Under the pieces are notes generated by a model. The model saw only the letters and a program-made list of their open reading frames with translations, ran no database searches and was not told the origin of the DNA. Of a stretch of 64,000 nucleotides of DNA, positions 60,522-64,000 are shown in pieces. The stretch covers positions 1 through 64,000 of the forward strand of contig DATMFF010000014.1 in assembly GCA_035556735.1 (NCBI GenBank), written 5' to 3'. How positions within the stretch are numbered: the stretch's first letter is position 1; each line of letters starts with the position of its first letter. Origin of the DNA: CANJBX01 sp035556735 (lineage in GTDB: Bacteria > Pseudomonadota > Alphaproteobacteria > Rhizobiales > Xanthobacteraceae). Both the position numbers and the translations under genes were made by a program.

Positions 60522-62819
60522 CTACAGCGTGTGCAGCCGCTTGCCGTCCTGGATCGCCGCCCAGACGCGGGCGGGCGTCGCCGGCATGTCGACATTGCGG
60601 ATGCGATAGGCCCGCCATAGCGCATCGACGATCGCGTTCATGACCGCCGGGGCGGCGCCGATCGTGCCGGCTTCGCCGGCGCCCTTCACGCCGAGGATGT
60701 TGGTGGCGCAGCGCACGTTGCGCGTCTCGAAATGAAAGGACGGCGAATCGTCCGCGCGCGGCAGCGCGTAGTCCATCAGCGTCGCGGTCATGAGCTGGCC
60801 GGACTCCTTGTCGTACACCGTCTGCTCCATCAGCGCCTGCCCGATGCCCTGCACCGCCCCGCCGACGACCTGCCCTTCCAGCAGCAGCGGATTGATGGTG
60901 ACGCCGAAGTCGTCGACGACGACATAGTTGACGATCTCCGTCACGCCGGTGTCGGGGTCGATCTCCACCTCGACGAGGTGGGTGCCGTTCGGATAGGTCG
61001 GCTGCGGCGTCCAGGCGTCCTCGGTTCGCAGTTGGTCGGGATCGCCGGCGCTCGCGAGCTCCGCGAAGCTCACCGCCCTGTCGGTGCCCGCGATCCGCAC
61101 CTTGCCCTCGGAGAACTCCAGGTCGCTGGCCCCGGCCTCGAGCTTCTCCGCCGCGAGCTTCTTGAGGTTCTCCGCGAGCTTCTTCGCCGCCTGCGACACC
61201 GAGGCGCCGCCGGCCGGGATCGAGCTCGATCCGCCGGTGCCGAAGCCGGTCGGGATCGTGTCGGTGTCGCCCTGCACGACCGTCACCATCTCCGGCGGCA
61301 CGTCGAGGTGCTCGGCCACGAGCTGGGCATAGGCCGTCTGGTGGCCCTGCCCCGTCGACTGCGAGCCGATCACGACCTTGATCTTGCCGTCCGCCTCGAG
61401 GTTGACGCGCGCAAGCTGCGGGCCGGCGCCGCCGCAGGCCTCGATGTAGGTGGCAAGCCCGATGCCGCGCAGCTTCTTGGCCTTGCGCGAGTCGGCGTGA
61501 CGCTTGCGGAAGCCGGCCCAGTCGCCGACCTCCTGCGCGCGCGCCATGTGCGCGGCGAACTCGCCGGAGTCGTAGACCTTTTCGGTCGGCGTCGTGTAGG
61601 GCATCTGCTTGGGCTTGATGAAGTTCTTCTTGCGCAGCACGTCGGGCGCGACGCCGAGGTCGTGCGCGGCCGCGTCGACGAGGCGCTCGATCAGGTAGGC
61701 CGCCTCCGGCCGCCCGGCGCCGCGATAGGCGTCGACCGGCAGCGTGTTGGTGAAGGCGGCGCGCACCCGCGCGGAGCAGGCCTTGAAGTCGTAGACGCCC
61801 GGCAGCATCAGCGCCCCGCCGTACGGAATGTACGGCGCGAACGCGGACAGGTAGCCGCCCATGTCGGCGATCGTCTCGACCCGCAGCGCGAGGAACTTGT
61901 TGCCGGCGTCGAGCGCGAGCTCGGCGGTGGTGACGTTGTCGCGCCCCTGCGCATCGCCGAGGAAGTGCTCGGTGCGGTCGGCCACCCACTTCACCGGCCG
62001 TTTGAGCTTCTTCGCCGCAACCGCCGCGAGCGGATACTCGCGGAACGGAAACAGCTTGGTGCCGAAGCCGCCGCCGGTGTCGGGCGTGATCACGCGCATC
62101 TTCTCGGGCGAAATGCCGATCATCTTGCAGACCACGTCGCGGATGCGGTGCGGCCCCTGGCTGCCGACCGTCAGCGTGAAGTGGTCGCGGCCCTCGTCGT
62201 ATTCGGCAACGACCGCGCGCGTGTCGAGATAGTTCGTGACGAGGCGCTGGTTGACGATCGTCAGCGTCACTGTCCTGGCGGCGCTCTTGAACAACGCGTC
62301 GGTCTTGTCCTTGTCGCCAACCGACTTCTCGAAGGCGACGTTGCCCGGGTGATCCGGCCACACCAGCGGCGCGCCGGACTTGAGCGCGGCCACCGCGTCG
62401 ATCACCGCCGGCTTGGGCTGCCAGTCGACCGCGATCGCCTCCGCCGCATCCTTCGCCTGTTCCACCGTGTCGGCGACGACGAACGCGATGGCGTCGCCCA
62501 CGTGCTTGACCTCCTTGCTGGCCAGCACCTCGTAGGGCGGCGCCGTGATGGAGACGCCCGGGATCGGGAACATCAGCGGCAGCTTGCCGATGTCCGCGGT
62601 GTCCGCGGCGGTGAGGATCAGCCGCACGCCGGGCATCGCCGCGGCCTTGCTCGTATCGGTGATGCGGAACGAGGCATGGGCATGGGGCGAGCGCAGCAGC
62701 ACCGCGTGCAGCGTGCCCGCGGGCATGTAGTCCGACACGTAGCGGCCGGCGCCGCGCAGCAGCGCGTCGTCCTCCTTGCGGGTGAGGGCCTGCGACACAC
62801 CGAACTTCAATGGGGACAT
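60522..62819 (-). CDS. Xanthine-dehydrogenase-family molybdopterin-binding subunit
   Basis: A 765-residue large subunit of a molybdenum hydroxylase. The N-terminal domain (VSDYMPAGTLHAVLLRSPHA) and cofactor-binding domains carry GGGFGTKLFPFREY, DAYRGAGRPEAAYLIERL, STGQGHQTAYAQLV and the catalytic Glu loop LGVKGAGEAGTIGAAPA. The active-site AYRGAGRPE loop lacks the AYRCSFR sequence of CO dehydrogenase, so it is an aldehyde- or heterocycle-type enzyme. The usual FAD and 2Fe-2S subunits are not adjacent; two cytochromes c follow instead. A TetR gene is 81 bases upstream on the same strand. Confidence 0.9.
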   Translation of the reverse strand: MSPLKFGVSQALTRKEDDALLRGAGRYVSDYMPAGTLHAVLLRSPHAHASFRITDTSKAAAMPGVRLILTAADTADIGKLPLMFPIPGVSITAPPYEVLASKEVKHVGDAIAFVVADTVEQAKDAAEAIAVDWQPKPAVIDAVAALKSGAPLVWPDHPGNVAFEKSVGDKDKTDALFKSAARTVTLTIVNQRLVTNYLDTRAVVAEYDEGRDHFTLTVGSQGPHRIRDVVCKMIGISPEKMRVITPDTGGGFGTKLFPFREYPLAAVAAKKLKRPVKWVADRTEHFLGDAQGRDNVTTAELALDAGNKFLALRVETIADMGGYLSAFAPYIPYGGALMLPGVYDFKACSARVRAAFTNTLPVDAYRGAGRPEAAYLIERLVDAAAHDLGVAPDVLRKKNFIKPKQMPYTTPTEKVYDSGEFAAHMARAQEVGDWAGFRKRHADSRKAKKLRGIGLATYIEACGGAGPQLARVNLEADGKIKVVIGSQSTGQGHQTAYAQLVAEHLDVPPEMVTVVQGDTDTIPTGFGTGGSSSIPAGGASVSQAAKKLAENLKKLAAEKLEAGASDLEFSEGKVRIAGTDRAVSFAELASAGDPDQLRTEDAWTPQPTYPNGTHLVEVEIDPDTGVTEIVNYVVVDDFGVTINPLLLEGQVVGGAVQGIGQALMEQTVYDKESGQLMTATLMDYALPRADDSPSFHFETRNVRCATNILGVKGAGEAGTIGAAPAVMNAIVDALWRAYRIRNVDMPATPARVWAAIQDGKRLHTL

Positions 62820-62900
62820 GGGATACGTCTCACGTTTGCATTTCAGACTTGTGGTGACGGGACGGGCGGTCGGACCCTGACGCTGGCCGCGGCGGCCAGA

Positions 62901-63530
62901 TCAACCCGGCGGGGCGAAGGTCGCGCGCACGAGGTCGCGATAGAGCAGGATCTGCCGCGGCAGGATCGTCGCATCCTTGAGCACGCGCCCGAGGATGAGG
63001 CCGCCCTCCACCAGCGTCGCCGCCATGTCGGCCATCGCCTCGAGATCCACCGGCTGACGCGCGGGATAGCGCGCGGCGATGGCGTCGAGCCGTTCGCGGA
63101 AGCGCTGGCGCCACTCCAGCATCCCCTCCGCGTTGAGCTCGTGGATCTCGCGGTTGAAGAGCTGGTCCTGATAGCAGAACGAGGCGGCGAGGCACCCCGG
63201 GTGCGCCTCGGGCAGATTGGCCATCATCTCGGCGAACAGCTTCAGCGCCACCAGGAAGCCGTGCAGCGGATCGTCGTTGAGTTCGTCGGCGCGGCCGAAC
63301 AGGTCGTCGAGCACGGCCTTGTCGTGATCGAGATAGCGCAGCAGCAATCCCTTGGCGAGATCGGCCTTATCCTTGAAATGATAGAAGAAGCCGCTCTTGG
63401 TGATGCCCACCGCGGCGATGATCTCCTCGATCGAGGTGGCGGCGAAGCCCTTGGCGAGGACGGCCGATTCGGCCGCGGCCAGCAGCCGTTCACGCGTGTC
63501 GCTGCCCTTGCGCGTTGATACCTCAAGCAT
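62901..63530 (-). CDS. TetR-family transcriptional regulator
   Basis: A 209-residue regulator. The N-terminal helix-turn-helix is RERLLAAAESAVLAKGFAAT followed by SIEEIIAAVGITKSGFFYHFK, and the C-terminal ligand domain is TetR_C-like (DDPLHGFLVALKLFAEMMAN, HPGCLAASFCYQ). I prefer the ATG at 63530, where the helix-turn-helix sequence begins; upstream in-frame codons are not conserved. A near-perfect palindrome 6 bases upstream (63536-63556) is a likely operator, giving autoregulation. It probably controls the molybdenum enzyme gene just downstream. Confidence 0.9.
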   Translation of the reverse strand: MLEVSTRKGSDTRERLLAAAESAVLAKGFAATSIEEIIAAVGITKSGFFYHFKDKADLAKGLLLRYLDHDKAVLDDLFGRADELNDDPLHGFLVALKLFAEMMANLPEAHPGCLAASFCYQDQLFNREIHELNAEGMLEWRQRFRERLDAIAARYPARQPVDLEAMADMAATLVEGGLILGRVLKDATILPRQILLYRDLVRATFAPPG

Positions 63531-63535
63531 GGCGA

Positions 63536-63556
63536 AACTGTACCATAGGTGCAGTT
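63536..63556. promoter_or_regulatory. TetR operator palindrome
   Basis: The 21-base sequence AACTG-TACC-ATA-GGTG-CAGTT is an inverted repeat in which 16 of 21 positions are symmetrical (AACTGyACC-N3-GGTrCAGTT). Its position 6 bases ahead of the TetR gene ATG is typical of an autoregulatory site that also blocks translation or the promoter. Confidence 0.6.
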
Positions 63557-63734
63557 GATCGGGGATATCGCGGGCCCGCACTGTGACACCCGACACCTGG
63601 GCGCGCGTAAATCATTGTCCAGTCACCACATTTTTTCGTGAAGAGAACCAGACCATGAGTTTCTGGTCGCGTGGCGCAAATTCCATATTTTGCCTGCCAC
63701 GAACCTCGCGCATTCACTCAAGGGATTTTGAAAG

Positions 63735-64000
63735 ATGGCCAAATATCGCGCCGCGTTGCCGCAACTGGCGGACAAGCCGTTTCTCACCGACGGCGGACTG
63801 GAGACGACCCTGATCTTCCACGAGGGCACGCCGCTGCAATATTTCGCCGCCTTCGACCTGCTGCGCACGCCGGACGGCGTGCGCCAGACGCGCGCGTACT
63901 TCGAGCGCTATGCCGCGATCGCGACCGCCAGAGGGCTTGGCTTCGTGCTCGAGAGCCCGACCTGGCGCGCCAACCGCGACTGGGCCGAGAAGCTCGGCTA
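63735..64000 (+). CDS. Homocysteine S-methyltransferase family protein, cut by window edge
   Basis: Only 88 codons are present. The opening PFLTDGGLETTLIFHEGTPL and the following ALPQLADKPF/YFAAFDLLRTPDG sequence is the start of the homocysteine S-methyltransferase (Pfam S-methyl_trans) domain, with the DGGLET motif and GFVLESPTWRAN, a substrate loop, visible. The zinc-binding Cys residues lie beyond the window. The ATG at 63735 follows AAAGATGG without a strong ribosome-binding site. The 204-base gap to the TetR gene is a divergent promoter region. Confidence 0.85.
   Translation, partial: MAKYRAALPQLADKPFLTDGGLETTLIFHEGTPLQYFAAFDLLRTPDGVRQTRAYFERYAAIATARGLGFVLESPTWRANRDWAEKLG

Noticed and set aside
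60522..62819. Carbon monoxide dehydrogenase large subunit (CoxL)
   Set aside because: The AYRCSFR active-site loop is absent; it reads AYRGAGRPE instead, and the VWA/MoxR genes in the window are not linked to it.

Overview
The window is GC-rich DNA from an alphaproteobacterium, most likely a member of the Hyphomicrobiales (Rhizobiales) near the Nitrobacteraceae or Xanthobacteraceae. The signs are the flgE-flgK-flgL-flagellin order, an MlaE permease fused to a STAS domain, a very large membrane-anchored coiled-coil protein, a Lrp-type RAM-only protein, many tripartite-tricarboxylate and TRAP binding proteins, CtrA-type boxes (TTAA-N7-TTAAC), and intergenic palindromes of the kind scattered through genomes of that order. 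I saw no tRNA, rRNA, CRISPR array, insertion sequence or prophage. It reads as ordinary chromosome with several small relics.

Layout. 1-7.9 kb: late flagellar genes on the minus strand (flgE, flgK, flgL, flagellin cut by the window start), with a textbook sigma-54 promoter before flgE. 8.1-12.7 kb: a MoxR ATPase, MipA-type porin, FAD oxidoreductase, SixA-type phosphatase and universal stress protein. 12.8-15.8 kb: a His/Met-rich secreted protein divergent from a two-component system whose sensor is also His/Met-rich. 15.9-20.3 kb: an aromatic-ring dioxygenase cluster with a TctC-type binding protein and a divergent polysaccharide-deacetylase-like gene. 20.3-24.3 kb: hemN behind an FNR/FixK box, a DUF892 ferritin-like protein and small secreted or membrane proteins. 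24.4-32.2 kb: a CoxE/VWA protein (the usual partner of the distant MoxR gene), an LpxH-like phosphoesterase/GT4 operon, two polytopic membrane proteins and an SGNH hydrolase.

32.2-34.1 kb holds a 2Fe-2S ferredoxin, an internally deleted second ferredoxin, a ferredoxin-NADP reductase and the C-terminal scrap of an alcohol dehydrogenase. 34.1-39.6 kb: an Hpt protein divergent from a 1538-residue coiled-coil membrane protein; between them lies a double CtrA site. 39.6-41.2 kb is rich in palindromes. 41.2-44.1 kb: mlaE-mlaF-mlaD phospholipid transport operon. 44.2-49.6 kb: dipeptide epimerase, MFS transporter, threonine-dehydratase-like enzyme, a second LpxH-like phosphoesterase, and a GT21 glycosyltransferase behind another CtrA box. 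49.6-52.9 kb: FadL-type channel, fumarylacetoacetase-family enzyme, low-complexity secreted protein. 53.0-56.6 kb: TPP-riboswitch-led thiM-thiE-thiD operon that continues into a TRAP binding protein. 56.7-64 kb: RAM-domain protein, EamA transporter, alpha/beta-hydrolase-like secreted protein, a frameshifted diheme cytochrome c, a cytochrome c', an orphan molybdenum-hydroxylase large subunit, its TetR neighbour with a visible operator, and the start of a homocysteine S-methyltransferase-family gene.

The most interesting threads are the apparent cell-cycle (CtrA) wiring of an Hpt protein, a giant coiled-coil protein and a glycolipid gene; a segment shared between FlgE and FlgL; two LpxH-like paralogues each beside a glycosyltransferase; a metal-sensing-like two-component locus with two perfect palindromes; and the thiamine-controlled TRAP binding protein.
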